From: CAYMCQ01 sp964389025
GTDB taxonomy: Bacteria; Verrucomicrobiota; Verrucomicrobiia; Limisphaerales; CAYMCQ01
Reading direction: 5' to 3'
Assembly (NCBI GenBank): GCA_964389025.1
Contig: CAYMCQ010000004.1
Location: forward strand, 35,481-99,480
Length of the DNA: 64,000 nt
The stretch's first letter is position 1; each line of letters starts with the position of its first letter. Shown in pieces: positions 23,808-33,377 of the stretch. Under the pieces are notes generated by a model. The model had not been told where the DNA came from. It worked only from the letters and a program-made list of their open reading frames with translations, and searched no databases. The position numbers and the translations under genes are program-made.

Positions 23808-25533
23808 CGTCGCCGCGCCGGGTAATGACGAATTTCAAATGACAAAAGAAATCCGAAACCCGAATGACGAAGACTCGTTCATTCGCGAGCCTCTTTGGAC
23901 TTCGTCATTCGTCATTTGTTGTTCGCTCGGAATCAGCCTGCTGCTCCCGGGATTGCTCGGGGCAGTCGAGCCTGTCCAACTCATTCCCTACCCGCAAAAA
24001 ATCCGCACGTTTTACAGCCTGACCAACGCGGCGGTGCCGGCGGCGCTTCGCTCGAACGCCATTCCGTTGCCCGTCGGCAACCTCACCGCCACGGCGCTTG
24101 CCACCGATGGCGCGGTCTGGCTCGGCACGACCCAGGGTTTGATGCGGCTCGACTTCGCCGCGCCAGAGAGGGATCGCCGCCAATACCTCGCAGGCAAGCG
24201 TTACCTGCCGGATGATCGTGTCGAGCAACTCGTGGCAGACGGGCAGAACGGCGTTTGGGCGCGCACGCGCACCGGCGTTTCGCACATCGAACTCAAGCCC
24301 ATGACACTCGCGCAGAAGGCCGAACATTTCGAGAAGCGCATCCGCGCGCGGCATGATCGCTACGGGTTGGTGGCCGACTCACATCTTCGCATTGCCGGCG
24401 ATGTTTCCAGCAATCAACCCACCGACAACGACAACGACGGGCTGTGGACGGCGATCTACGCGGCAGCGGAATGTTTCCGCTACGCCGTCACGAAATCACC
24501 GGAGGCGCTGGCCAACGCGCGCAAATCCATCGAGGCGATTCTGTTCCTCGAAGAGGTCGCGGGCCGGCGCGGTTTTCCGGCGCGCTCGTTCATCCGCAAA
24601 GGCGACCCGATGCCTAGCGGCGGCGAGTGGCACTGGACGAAGGACGGGCAGTATTATTGGAAGGCGGACACCAGCTCGGATGAAATCGTCGGCCATTTTT
24701 TCATTTTTGGCATCGCGCATGATTTGTTGCCGGACGAACCGTTGAAACGCCGCATCGCCGAAACGTGCAAGCGCATCATGGATCACATCATTGACCACGG
24801 CTATTACCTGGTTGACCTCGACGGCAAGCACACGCGCTGGGGGTTTTGGGCGCCGGAGGCCCTGATGCGGGAACAGGAGGAGCGCGCGCTCAACAGCCTG
24901 CAACTGCTCAGTTTTCTCAAGACCGCCGCGCACATCACTGGCGAGGCGCGCTACGAAAAGGAATATCAGAAGGTCGCGCGGGATTTGAACTACGCCGACT
25001 GGATGACGCGCTTGAAAGAGTTTCGGACGGAAATGAACTACTCGGATGAGGAACTCGCGATGCTCCCGTTCTATGGCGTGTTTCGATACGAGAAAGACCC
25101 CGCGCTGTTGAAGGCGTATCGTCGCGCGCTCGACGAGTGGTGGAAAAACATTCAACGCGAGGCCTGTCCTTTGTGGACGTTCATCTATCTCACCGGCCAG
25201 CCGGGACGTAGCCTTGCGAAGGCCGGCCAGCCCGAAGCGCCAGTGGATTTGCCCGCCGCCGTCTGGACGCTTTACCGGACACCGATGGACACCATTGCAT
25301 GGAGCGTGAAGAACTCCCAGCGCGCAGACATCGCCTGGGCTGCGACGCCGGATCGCTTTGGGCGTCGGGAGACGACCACGCTGCTGCCGCCCGACGAGCG
25401 GCCGGTCATGAAGTGGAACAACAATCCGTTCGTGGTGGACGGCGGCGCGGGCGGTCATGGCGAAGACGACGGCGCGGCGTTCCTGCTGCCATACTGGATG
25501 GGTCGCCATCACAAATTCATCCTCGGCGAATGA
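23800..25533 (+). CDS. Secreted alpha-toroid-like protein with an N-terminal propeller fragment
   Basis: The 577-aa product overlaps the PTS IIC gene by 8 bases. A hydrophobic segment at residues about 35-55 (FVICCSLGISLLLPGLLG) acts as a late signal peptide or anchor; its start is encoded by a heptamer repeat. Next come one or two blade-like units (AVWLGTTQGLMRLD, GVWARTRTGVSHIE) as in two-component-regulator propellers. From about residue 170 the protein is helical with AECFRYAVTKSPEAL and the WHWTKDGQYYWKADTSSDE segment, suggesting an (alpha/alpha)6 toroid like those of unsaturated glucuronyl hydrolases. No catalytic pair can be named. The 30984-32990 product shares the helical part. Confidence 0.6.
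   Translation: MSSVAAPGNDEFQMTKEIRNPNDEDSFIREPLWTSSFVICCSLGISLLLPGLLGAVEPVQLIPYPQKIRTFYSLTNAAVPAALRSNAIPLPVGNLTATALATDGAVWLGTTQGLMRLDFAAPERDRRQYLAGKRYLPDDRVEQLVADGQNGVWARTRTGVSHIELKPMTLAQKAEHFEKRIRARHDRYGLVADSHLRIAGDVSSNQPTDNDNDGLWTAIYAAAECFRYAVTKSPEALANARKSIEAILFLEEVAGRRGFPARSFIRKGDPMPSGGEWHWTKDGQYYWKADTSSDEIVGHFFIFGIAHDLLPDEPLKRRIAETCKRIMDHIIDHGYYLVDLDGKHTRWGFWAPEALMREQEERALNSLQLLSFLKTAAHITGEARYEKEYQKVARDLNYADWMTRLKEFRTEMNYSDEELAMLPFYGVFRYEKDPALLKAYRRALDEWWKNIQREACPLWTFIYLTGQPGRSLAKAGQPEAPVDLPAAVWTLYRTPMDTIAWSVKNSQRADIAWAATPDRFGRRETTTLLPPDERPVMKWNNNPFVVDGGAGGHGEDDGAAFLLPYWMGRHHKFILGE
23824..23924. repeat. Heptamer inverted-repeat array at the start of the toroid-like gene
   Basis: AATGACG, AATTTCA, AATGACA units and others (23824-23872) face GGACTTC, GTCATTC, GTCATTT, GTTGTTC (23897-23924). 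The array is entirely coding and the right arm leads into the hydrophobic segment. Confidence 0.75.
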
Positions 25534-25536
25534 TGC

Positions 25537-25575
25537 GTCTTGTTTTTGACTGTGTTTGAACGGTCAAAATAAGAC
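25537..25575. terminator. AT-rich stem-loop after the toroid-like gene
   Basis: GTCTTGTTTTTGAC (25537-25550) can pair with GTCAAAATAAGAC (25563-25575) with one bulge. It begins four bases after the stop codon. It lacks a clear GC-rich stem and T-run, so it could instead be an operator for the downstream cytochrome gene. The loop side contains the palindrome TTTGAACGGTCAAA. Confidence 0.35.
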
Positions 25576-25727
25576 AAGATAAAGCCAATCCGTGTGCAGA
25601 GTATTTTTGATGGCTGTGTCGTCATGGTTTTCATGGATACAAGGTCGCGTTGGAGGTAACGGAGTAACTCCTGTTCCCTGCCATAACCGGCCAAGCGATC
25701 AAAGCGTTGATGTGCCGCAATAAAACC

Positions 25728-27299
25728 ATGAAAACTTCCATGCACTTTTCCCGCCTCCTGCTCTGCCTTGGCCTGGCTCTTCTCGGGAGCAACATCGCCG
25801 GTGCCGGGCAAGCGAAACCCGCCGCTGTCACTCCCGCCCAAAACAAGCTCTGCACCGAGTGCCACAAAAAAACTTCCCCGGCGCTCGTCATGGAATGGCA
25901 GCGTTCGCGCCACGCCGAGTTGGACGTGGGTTGCCTTGATTGCCACGGCGCGCAAAAGGGTGAGCCGGACGCCTGGCTGCACGAAGGCGAATGGGTTTCC
26001 GCGCTCGTCACGCCCAACGATTGCGCGCAATGCCACGACGTGGAGAACAAACAATTCGCCCGCAGTCACCACGCCAAAGCCGGCGAGATTCTTGCCAGCC
26101 TGGACAACGTGCTCGCCGAAAAGGTGGCGGGCATGCCCGGAAACAACGCCGACGCGGTGAACGGGTGCTGGCAATGTCACGGGAGCATCATCAAGTTCAA
26201 GCGAGACGCGAACGGTGAAATTCTGCGCACGGGCAAGGAAAACAAACCGGTGATTGATCCCGACACCTGGCCGAATTCAGGGATTGGCCGCTTGAATCCC
26301 GACGGCTCGAAAGGCAGTTGCCACGCCTGCCACTCGCGGCACTCTTTCGAGTCCAAGCTGTCGCGCGCGCCGGAGAATTGCGGCAAGTGCCACATGGGAC
26401 CCGACCATCCGCAGATCGAGATTTACAACGAGTCGAAGCATGGCATCGCGTTTTACGCGAACCGCGACAAGATGGCGTTGGACAAAGGCAGTTGGATTCT
26501 GGGCAAGGATTATTCCGCCGCGCCCACCTGCGCGAGCTGCCACATCAGCAGCTACATGACCACCAACGGCGTCGCCACCGCCAACAATCACGACGTGGGC
26601 GAGCGCATCTCATGGACGTTGCGGCCCGTGATCAGTTCCAAGCTCAACCTGGTCATCTTCGATGACGGCTTCAAGGACGATTACCCCGCAGGCAAGGCGC
26701 TGCCGAAAATCGGCGACGAAGTGGACACCTCGGAGAAGGTCGTTGAGAATGAAAAACTCGTCAGCAAGTCCGTGAAGCGGAAGGTGGCCAAGATCGTGAC
26801 CTGGTCGGAGCGGCGTGACACGATGAAAGGCGCGTGCCTGAATTGTCACAGTCACACCTATGTGGACAACTTTTACAAACAGTTCGACGACCTGGTGGCG
26901 CTCTATAACGACAAGTTCGCCAAGCCGGCGCAGAAAATCATGGACGAATTGATCGCCGACGGCGCGTTGAATCCGAAAGCACCGTTCGAGCACGAAGTGC
27001 AATGGGTTTTCTGGGAGCTGTGGCATCACGAAGGCCGCCGCGCACGCCACGGCGCAAGCATGATGGGGCCGGATTACACCCACTGGCATGGCATGTATGA
27101 AGTCTCGAAACATTTCTACGAGAAATTCCTCCCCGCCGTAATCAAAGCCGCGAAGGAGAAAAGCCCCGAGATGGGCAAGAAGTGGGAAGGCAAAGTGCAA
27201 GAACTGCTCACCCGCGATGAACACCGCTGGTTGAAAGGTCTCAGCGCGGAGGAAACCGAGGCGCTCCAGAAAAGTAAAAAGGAGCGATACAACCAGTGA
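25728..27299 (+). CDS. Octaheme cytochrome c, hydroxylamine oxidoreductase (HAO)-like
   Basis: After a signal peptide (SRLLLCLGLALLGSNIAGA) the 523-aa product has eight CxxCH sites in order: CTECH, CLDCH, CAQCH, CWQCH, CHACH, CGKCH, CASCH, CLNCH. Count, spacing and the C-terminal MMGPDYTHWHGMYEVSKHFY block fit the HAO-like octaheme family, whose members either oxidise hydroxylamine or reduce nitrite/hydroxylamine in the periplasm. The catalytic tyrosine crosslink of oxidative HAO cannot be judged without an alignment; Tyr residues are present in the C-terminal block. There is no NapC/NrfH-type or cyt c554-like partner beside it. Start 25728 is chosen for the signal peptide; another ATG lies four codons later. 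Confidence 0.82.
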   Translation: MKTSMHFSRLLLCLGLALLGSNIAGAGQAKPAAVTPAQNKLCTECHKKTSPALVMEWQRSRHAELDVGCLDCHGAQKGEPDAWLHEGEWVSALVTPNDCAQCHDVENKQFARSHHAKAGEILASLDNVLAEKVAGMPGNNADAVNGCWQCHGSIIKFKRDANGEILRTGKENKPVIDPDTWPNSGIGRLNPDGSKGSCHACHSRHSFESKLSRAPENCGKCHMGPDHPQIEIYNESKHGIAFYANRDKMALDKGSWILGKDYSAAPTCASCHISSYMTTNGVATANNHDVGERISWTLRPVISSKLNLVIFDDGFKDDYPAGKALPKIGDEVDTSEKVVENEKLVSKSVKRKVAKIVTWSERRDTMKGACLNCHSHTYVDNFYKQFDDLVALYNDKFAKPAQKIMDELIADGALNPKAPFEHEVQWVFWELWHHEGRRARHGASMMGPDYTHWHGMYEVSKHFYEKFLPAVIKAAKEKSPEMGKKWEGKVQELLTRDEHRWLKGLSAEETEALQKSKKERYNQ

Positions 27300-27376
27300 A
27301 ATAAAACGCTTGAATCGCGGATCGTTTGGCGGGCGGTTCAACCCAACTCGGAAAAGCAGTTTTCGGAGGTTCCATT

Positions 27377-29011
27377 ATGTTCAGTCAATCCTCTGTCATC
27401 GGAAGCGCCAGTCCAATGCTGGTTCGCATGGTTCGCTTGCGGAAGTCAACCTTGGTTCGAGCAGCGTTGATCGCCACCCTGCTTTTCCTGCCGGGCAAAG
27501 TGGCGGTGGCCACGGAACTGGGCGTGGCTTTCTTCCCCTCCAACCGGCAGGCGCAAGTGACGCTCACCGGCGGGACGAGCCGATGGCATCGGGTCGAAGC
27601 TTCCACCAACTTGCTCGACTGGGGTGGTTTGTTCAGCCTGTTCCAGACGAACCCGGCGTCGGCTTGGATTGATTCCAGCGCTACAAATTATCCCTGGCGC
27701 TTTTACCGGTCGGTGCAGCGAACGCCGCTCGAATCGTATGTCGCCCAACTAGACACCAACTACAGTTACTCGGTTGTCAGCACGAATTCAGGTGTCGGGC
27801 AGACAACTTATGTCTTGGAACTGCGGTCACAGGTCTGGCTCACGACTAATGAGGTGGATCGGACTTTGTGGAAACACTGGCTGACAATTGTGAAGCCCAG
27901 CGCCGTCACTAACTCCATGGCACTGCTTTACGTCACAGGCGGCAGCAATTCTGACCCTGCACCCACCAGCGCCAATTCCAACCTGCGCCAGATCGCGACC
28001 AACAATCAAACTGTCGTGGCCGAACTTCGGATGGTGCCAAACCAACCGCTCACGTTCGCCGGAACGACCGCCCGCTCCGAGGATGCCTTGATTGCTTGGA
28101 CGTGGGACAGATTCCTAAACACCGGCGACGAGCGCTGGCCCGCGCGCCTGCCCATGACCAAGGCTGCCGTGCGCGCGATGGACGCCGTGACCGCCTTTTG
28201 CGCCAGTGCATCAGGCGGCGGACTTATCGTGGACAAATTCGTCGTGACTGGCGCTTCCAAGCGTGGTTGGACCACGTGGTCAACCGCTGTGGTTGACCAA
28301 CGGGTTGTGGCCATTATTCCCATGGTGATTGACTTGCTGAATGTCGAACCTTCCTTCGCGCATCATTATGGCGCGTATGGTTTTTGGGCGCCGGCGATTC
28401 AGGATTATGTGAACATGGGCATCCCGGCGTGGTTCGGCACGCCGCAGTTTCGGGCGTTGATGTGCATCGAAGACCCCTACGAATATCGCGAGCGGCTGAC
28501 GATGCCGAAGTTCATGATCAATGCGAGCGGCGACCAGTTTTTTCTGCCGGACTCGGCGCAGTTTTATTTCAACGATTTGCCCGGCGTGAAATATCTCCGT
28601 TACGTCCCAAATGCCGACCATGGCCTCGGCGGCTCAGATGCCTGGGTGACGCTGGAAGGCTGCTATCAATCGGTTCTTTTCAACACATCGCTGCCTCAGT
28701 TCTCGTGGACGCTGGAATCCTCAAACACGGTGCGGGTGGTGGCGGTTGATCTTCCGAGCGAGGCCAGGCTCTGGCAGGCGACCAATTCCCTCGCCCGCGA
28801 TTTTCGCCTGATGACCATCGGCGCGGCTTGGACAAGCACCGCGCTGACGGACCAAGGCGGCGGCGTGTTCCTCGGCACGGTGTCGGTGCCGCCACAGGGT
28901 TGGAAGGCTTTTTTTGTCGAACTCACCTACCCACGAAATGGCTTGGCGACGCTGAAATTCACCACGCAGGTTTATGTGGTGCCCGACACGTTGCCTTACA
29001 ACTTTCCGTGA
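27377..29011 (+). CDS. PhoPQ-activated pathogenicity-related (PqaA-like) secreted protein
   Basis: GGAGG at 27365-27369 fixes the ATG at 27377, giving 544 aa with a signal segment (LVRAALIATLLFLPGKVAVA). The alpha/beta hydrolase-like core has FVVTGASKRGWTTW near residue 245, where Ser in GASKRG is the candidate nucleophile, WDRFLNTGDERWPARLPM before it, and DPYEYRERLTMPKFMINASGDQFF after it; these are PqaA family landmarks. The family is named from Salmonella, where its member responds to PhoP, but its enzymatic function is unproven. A C-terminal beta domain of about 100 residues follows. It lies 77 bases after the octaheme gene on the same strand. Confidence 0.83.
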   Translation: MFSQSSVIGSASPMLVRMVRLRKSTLVRAALIATLLFLPGKVAVATELGVAFFPSNRQAQVTLTGGTSRWHRVEASTNLLDWGGLFSLFQTNPASAWIDSSATNYPWRFYRSVQRTPLESYVAQLDTNYSYSVVSTNSGVGQTTYVLELRSQVWLTTNEVDRTLWKHWLTIVKPSAVTNSMALLYVTGGSNSDPAPTSANSNLRQIATNNQTVVAELRMVPNQPLTFAGTTARSEDALIAWTWDRFLNTGDERWPARLPMTKAAVRAMDAVTAFCASASGGGLIVDKFVVTGASKRGWTTWSTAVVDQRVVAIIPMVIDLLNVEPSFAHHYGAYGFWAPAIQDYVNMGIPAWFGTPQFRALMCIEDPYEYRERLTMPKFMINASGDQFFLPDSAQFYFNDLPGVKYLRYVPNADHGLGGSDAWVTLEGCYQSVLFNTSLPQFSWTLESSNTVRVVAVDLPSEARLWQATNSLARDFRLMTIGAAWTSTALTDQGGGVFLGTVSVPPQGWKAFFVELTYPRNGLATLKFTTQVYVVPDTLPYNFP

Positions 29012-29141
29012 GCTTTGGATGGCAGATTCCATCGCGCCGATTCATTGTTGCGGAATCGTGCTTCGTTTTGAAATTGTCCCTTTGGCATACGTTACTCTCT
29101 TGACGAAGCAAGAATGGTTTCACATTCTTTAAGCCAGAATT

Positions 29142-30980
29142 ATGGGTTATTGGTCAATAGCATCGTATCGGGCTTATACAGACACTGTTGAATTTCCTGG
29201 CAATGGCAGAAACGAATCTTCAAGTCGGACTCAGCTTGTAACAGAAACTAAAAGGGAATCCAAAAGGCTCGCTGACATTGGGAAGGAGGTTGGCGAAATA
29301 CTTGCCTTTTTCAACCCGCAGCGCTGCCTCTCCGTCCTCGCGCTGCTGATTTTTCTGGCAGACTGTATCCCAGGTCACGCCCAGTGCGGCGGGGACAGTT
29401 ATGGTGGCAGTGCCAGCCGCTACGCCATCGAGCAAGCGATGTTTTCTGGCTCCACCCAGGATGTCGTCAACGCCATCAACGCCGCCAAGGAAATCAGAGG
29501 CAACAAGGTTGGCTGCCCGGAAACGGCCTATACTTACAGTGCGCCCAGTTTCCTCGTGCCCAGCCTGACGGAGATTACGGGTGTGTGGGAGAGTGTTCAC
29601 GCGCCGGGGCTGGCCGCCTATGCCATCGGCTGTCCGGAAGTCGGGCGCATCTGGGCCAGTCGGGCCTTGGGCGGCTACTACGCCCGGCTGGCCGGCTACC
29701 CGGCTGATCTCACGGCGCTGGAGCAGATCGCGCGCATGGTGGAAGCCCAGCAATACACCGCCCAACACGCACCGCTGCCGCTCGTGGCTCAGGCAGGCGT
29801 GTTCGGATTCGTTCACTTGCCATCCAGCAATCTGTGCTATCTGGCCGGCGGGGTGGGTTCGTCCGTGGAACAGGTCTGCAACGCCGCGCCGGAATTGTGC
29901 CTCAGTTACACCAACGGTTTGTTCGCAGGCCAGCAATTTCTCGTGGCCGATACCAAGCCGTCGGTCGGCTTTCTGGATGGCGGCATGGCTTTCGACCACG
30001 GTTGGTCGGGTGTGTTCCTGCTCGAAACGGCGCGCTCCCACACCAACACCGCTTTGCGACAGCTTTGTCACAATGCCGCGCGGCTGGCAGGCGATTGGTC
30101 CGTGGCCGAGCCGCCAGTGCGCAACCACAACTACACGGCGAAGTTGATTTGGCTCCTCGCCCAGCTTTACGACTGGACCGGTGAACCTGCTTACCGCACA
30201 GCGTTGTTGGATAAACTGAATCGCAATCTCCTGCCCGGCGTGCTGATGGATTTCAATCAGGACGGTCGGGTGGACGGAATGACCAACCAGCCTTTCAGCA
30301 CGTTGACGAACGCCGTAGCTCAACGTCCGGGTCGGATGTGGGACGGCCATAATGCATCGCCCGTTTATCACGCCATGAACGCCTGGGCATTGGTTGAGGC
30401 TTATGTCGCGCTGCGTGACCGCGGCGACGCCGCCGAAGCCACCGCAGTAAAACCTTACGCCGTGGCCATGCTGGACAACCTGGCTTGGGAGGTGAACAAC
30501 CTCGGCGTGGGGACGGGACTTGGGTTGTCCCAATCGCCGTTCGCGTTCCTGCTCGGGCTGTGGAAGATCGCAGCTTACGAAAACGAGCCGCGTTCCGAAT
30601 GGGAAAAGGCCGCCTGGGCACTCTGGAATACCGGCGTCGTGAACAGCTTTGGCGACAACACCGTCAACGCCGGCCTTTACCTGCTTTACAGATCCGGCAC
30701 GCTTTACACCCCGCTTGCCCCGCTTTCACCGACCATCATGGTGACCGGCATTGCGGCGGAGGTCTCCGCCAGCAATGTCGTTGCGCTGACCTGGACGGGC
30801 GCAAGCCCGGACTGGCTTTTCACGGTTGAGTCCACCGACTCGCTCTCTTCATCCATCTGGCAGGCGGTTGCGCCCACAAATCAATGGCCCATCGCGGAAA
30901 CGCATTGGAGCGGCGGCGGATCGAATCTGACGCAGCGATTCTATCGCGTCAAAGCTCGGTTGGCGTGGCTTACTAATTGA
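29142..30980 (+). CDS. Secreted alpha-helical protein with a C-terminal beta domain, function unknown
   Basis: The frame encodes up to 612 aa. The first 60 residues are doubtful: a hydrophobic signal-like segment (CLSVLALLIFLADCIPGHAQ) begins near residue 61, and AAGGAGG at 29283-29289 sits just before it, so translation may begin nearby at a non-standard codon. The mature part is Ala/Gly-rich and helical (IEQAMFSGSTQDVVNAINAAKE; AMNAWALVEAYVAL), compatible with a glycosidase-type alpha toroid, with FNQDGRVDGM resembling a Ca-binding loop. The last 90 residues form an Ig or Fn3-like sheet (LFTVESTDSLSSSIWQAV). No family is recognised. It precedes the next gene by 3 bases, so they form an operon. 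Confidence 0.6.
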   Translation: MGYWSIASYRAYTDTVEFPGNGRNESSSRTQLVTETKRESKRLADIGKEVGEILAFFNPQRCLSVLALLIFLADCIPGHAQCGGDSYGGSASRYAIEQAMFSGSTQDVVNAINAAKEIRGNKVGCPETAYTYSAPSFLVPSLTEITGVWESVHAPGLAAYAIGCPEVGRIWASRALGGYYARLAGYPADLTALEQIARMVEAQQYTAQHAPLPLVAQAGVFGFVHLPSSNLCYLAGGVGSSVEQVCNAAPELCLSYTNGLFAGQQFLVADTKPSVGFLDGGMAFDHGWSGVFLLETARSHTNTALRQLCHNAARLAGDWSVAEPPVRNHNYTAKLIWLLAQLYDWTGEPAYRTALLDKLNRNLLPGVLMDFNQDGRVDGMTNQPFSTLTNAVAQRPGRMWDGHNASPVYHAMNAWALVEAYVALRDRGDAAEATAVKPYAVAMLDNLAWEVNNLGVGTGLGLSQSPFAFLLGLWKIAAYENEPRSEWEKAAWALWNTGVVNSFGDNTVNAGLYLLYRSGTLYTPLAPLSPTIMVTGIAAEVSASNVVALTWTGASPDWLFTVESTDSLSSSIWQAVAPTNQWPIAETHWSGGGSNLTQRFYRVKARLAWLTN

Positions 30981-30983
30981 AAG

Positions 30984-32990
30984 ATGAGCCTATTTATGAA
31001 ACGGATTTCTCACACACTTCGAACCGTCGGAATGGTTTTTTTCGTGGCGACTTTTGTTCCCGCAATGTCGCGGGCAACGTCAAAAGTCACCGACTCCAGC
31101 CCCTTGCTTCAAAAGGCGGATTACTTCCAACGCGATCTCCTGGACAAACATTTTTTGGAGGGACTTTACGTTTCGATTGTGCCCGCAGCGCCGCCGGGAG
31201 CGAAATTGACTCACACGGTCAACGAACCGGGCAACGTCATCCATGCGGGAGTGTGGACGGGGCGTTATCTGGCCGGCGTCGGTTATCAATACGCGGTCAC
31301 TCGGTCTCCACAAGTTCGCCGACACGGCGGTGAAATTCTTCACGGCCTGCGCATTTTGCAGGAAGTCACAGGCAAGCCGGGGTTGCTGGCGCGCGGCTAC
31401 GTCAAAGGTCACGGGCCGGTCGAAGGCTGGGAACGCAACGGCCAGGATTCAATCGAGTGGCATCAAGGACAGAGAAAGTATGCGGACTATCGCTGGTATG
31501 GCGACGTGAGCGTGGACAACTTCAACGCCGTTCTTTTTGGTTACGCGATTTATTATGATCTTGCGGCTGACGCCGAACAGAAGCGGTTCATCGCCCGGGA
31601 TGTGGACCGGCTGATGACGCATTTGCTCGACAACCAGTGCCGCATCATTGATGTGGACGGCGAGGTGACTCGCTACGGTCACGTCGGCATGGATCCCGAT
31701 CCGGCGCGCGATGATTACTACAAAAAACTCTACGCGCCTTATCTGAAGCGGCTCAATATTGAAAGCGAACCGTGGCGTCCGTCGTTGCGCAGTTCACTGA
31801 TGTTGCTGCCCGATCTGCTGATCGCCCATCACATCACTGGAAAGCAACGTTACCTGGATTTTTACCGGAGCATCGTCGCGCGCTGCAAGGACAACCCGGA
31901 TCAGAGGCGGGAGGGCGGCCCATTCTCACTGGAGAGATTGGCGCGCGTCAATCACAGCAGCGAAGGGCAGGCTTACGAAGCGTTGTTCAATCTCATCCGT
32001 TACGAACACGATCCTGAACTGCTCGCCAAATATCGTCCCTGGGTTTCCGATCTTTGGGAAATGAACTGGATGGAAGGCAACGCACTTTTCGCCTACATGA
32101 CGGCGGCGTTGCTGCCCGAATATTGCGATCCCATAAAGCCGGGAGTGTCCGCCGCCACTCCCAAAGAATTTCCGCATGGCGAAGAGGGGCTTCGGCTCGC
32201 GTTGCAGACACTGAAACGATTTCCCATCAACCGCGTTTTGCTGCCAGTGATGAACTCCCTGCGCAAGGACATTGAACTCAATCCTCATCACGGCGAGAGC
32301 GGCCCGCAAAGCGCCAGACCGATTCCGATCAACGAGCGTCCCTTGGACAACGAATACAGTTGGAAAGGCGACCCGTATCAACTGGATGGCTGGTTGAAGC
32401 CGACCGTGACCATGTTTCAATTCTCCGCTGACGATCCACAAGTGGCCTGGTTCTGCGACAACACCGGACGAATCTTCATGACTTTGGACGGCGGCAAGGA
32501 ATGGCGCGACATGAGCGCCGGGTTGATGGGAGCGCGCGTGCAAAATATTTTTGCGTCTGCGAAACGAACGTTCGTGCTCCACGCGCAGACGGACAAGGGT
32601 GTGTTCATCACGCGCGACGGCGGCATGAGCTGGCGAGCGGCGCCAGCGGAAGACAAACCGGAATTTGCGAAGCCGAGTTTCAAGCAATGGCAGCGCGTTT
32701 CTGACAAACTGATGCTCCGAATCAACGAAGCGGGCGAACTGGTTTGCAGAAAGGATGGTGGCAAGAACAGCGTGGCATGCATGAAAGGCTGGCGCATTGC
32801 GCGCGCGAATTCCGTGTTTGTGACACAGCAAGGCATCATCGCCAGCGGGCCGGGCGGTTGTTACCAAAGCAAAGATGGAGAACACTGGAAGGAGCTTGGA
32901 CTCTGGCGCGATTCAGAGACGGGCGCTGCCGACTTTCTTCACGCCTACTGGATGGGGCGCTACTATGGATTCATCGGAAAAAACGACTGA
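30984..32990 (+). CDS. Secreted alpha-toroid-like protein with C-terminal BNR repeats
   Basis: The 668-aa product has a signal peptide (TVGMVFFVATFVPAMSRA), a helical central region and a C-terminal propeller-like part. The helical region (about 45-400) resembles the 23800-25533 product: compare GYQYAVTRSPQVRRHGGEIL and RIIDVDGEVTRYGHVG with matching segments there. From about residue 475 come BNR/Asp-box repeats (IFMTLDGGKEW, VFITRDGGMSW, CYQSKDGEHW), found in sialidases and other carbohydrate-active proteins. Glycan processing outside the cell is a fair inference; no active site can be named. A second ATG four codons in is an alternative start. Confidence 0.65.
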   Translation: MSLFMKRISHTLRTVGMVFFVATFVPAMSRATSKVTDSSPLLQKADYFQRDLLDKHFLEGLYVSIVPAAPPGAKLTHTVNEPGNVIHAGVWTGRYLAGVGYQYAVTRSPQVRRHGGEILHGLRILQEVTGKPGLLARGYVKGHGPVEGWERNGQDSIEWHQGQRKYADYRWYGDVSVDNFNAVLFGYAIYYDLAADAEQKRFIARDVDRLMTHLLDNQCRIIDVDGEVTRYGHVGMDPDPARDDYYKKLYAPYLKRLNIESEPWRPSLRSSLMLLPDLLIAHHITGKQRYLDFYRSIVARCKDNPDQRREGGPFSLERLARVNHSSEGQAYEALFNLIRYEHDPELLAKYRPWVSDLWEMNWMEGNALFAYMTAALLPEYCDPIKPGVSAATPKEFPHGEEGLRLALQTLKRFPINRVLLPVMNSLRKDIELNPHHGESGPQSARPIPINERPLDNEYSWKGDPYQLDGWLKPTVTMFQFSADDPQVAWFCDNTGRIFMTLDGGKEWRDMSAGLMGARVQNIFASAKRTFVLHAQTDKGVFITRDGGMSWRAAPAEDKPEFAKPSFKQWQRVSDKLMLRINEAGELVCRKDGGKNSVACMKGWRIARANSVFVTQQGIIASGPGGCYQSKDGEHWKELGLWRDSETGAADFLHAYWMGRYYGFIGKND

Positions 32991-33179
32991 CCGGAGCAAG
33001 TTTGACTCAGTATTTCAGCATTCACGGGTCTTGTATGAATGGTTAAGAAAAACAATCAAACCCTTCACTTAAACCGCGAGCCACGCGAGCAATTTTTCAG
33101 TCCAGTCACCGCTTTCAATTCGAACACGCCTGCATTTGTGTTGTTGACCGCCTGTGTGCAAACAATTATTGTCGCCTTC

Positions 33180-33377
33180 ATGCGAACCGGATTGAAATTC
33201 AAATTGTTTTTTGCAACGGCGATTCTTCTCATGACTTCTTGGGCGAACGCGCATTTCGTTTCCGGCACGCCGGACGCGCCTGCGCACAACCTCAACCACC
33301 TGATGCCGCTGGTGGGACTGGCCGCGCTGGCGGGGTTGATTGGATTTGCCACGTATTATTGTTTCAAGAGGAAATAA
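33180..33377 (+). CDS. Small exported or membrane protein
   Basis: The 65-aa frame has a signal peptide (LFFATAILLMTSWANA), a short loop HFVSGTPDAPAHNLNHL with several His residues, and one transmembrane helix (MPLVGLAALAGLIGFATYY) ending in FKRK. The mature protein would be a single-pass membrane peptide with its short loop outside. No family is recognised. The ATG at 33180 is preferred over an earlier frame start because the signal begins there. Confidence 0.5.
   Translation: MRTGLKFKLFFATAILLMTSWANAHFVSGTPDAPAHNLNHLMPLVGLAALAGLIGFATYYCFKRK

Noticed and set aside
25555..25568. TTTGAACGGTCAAA as an FNR/NnrR-type operator for the octaheme gene
   Set aside because: Half-sites are two bases closer than in the Crp/Fnr consensus and the word is part of a larger stem-loop; kept only as a note.
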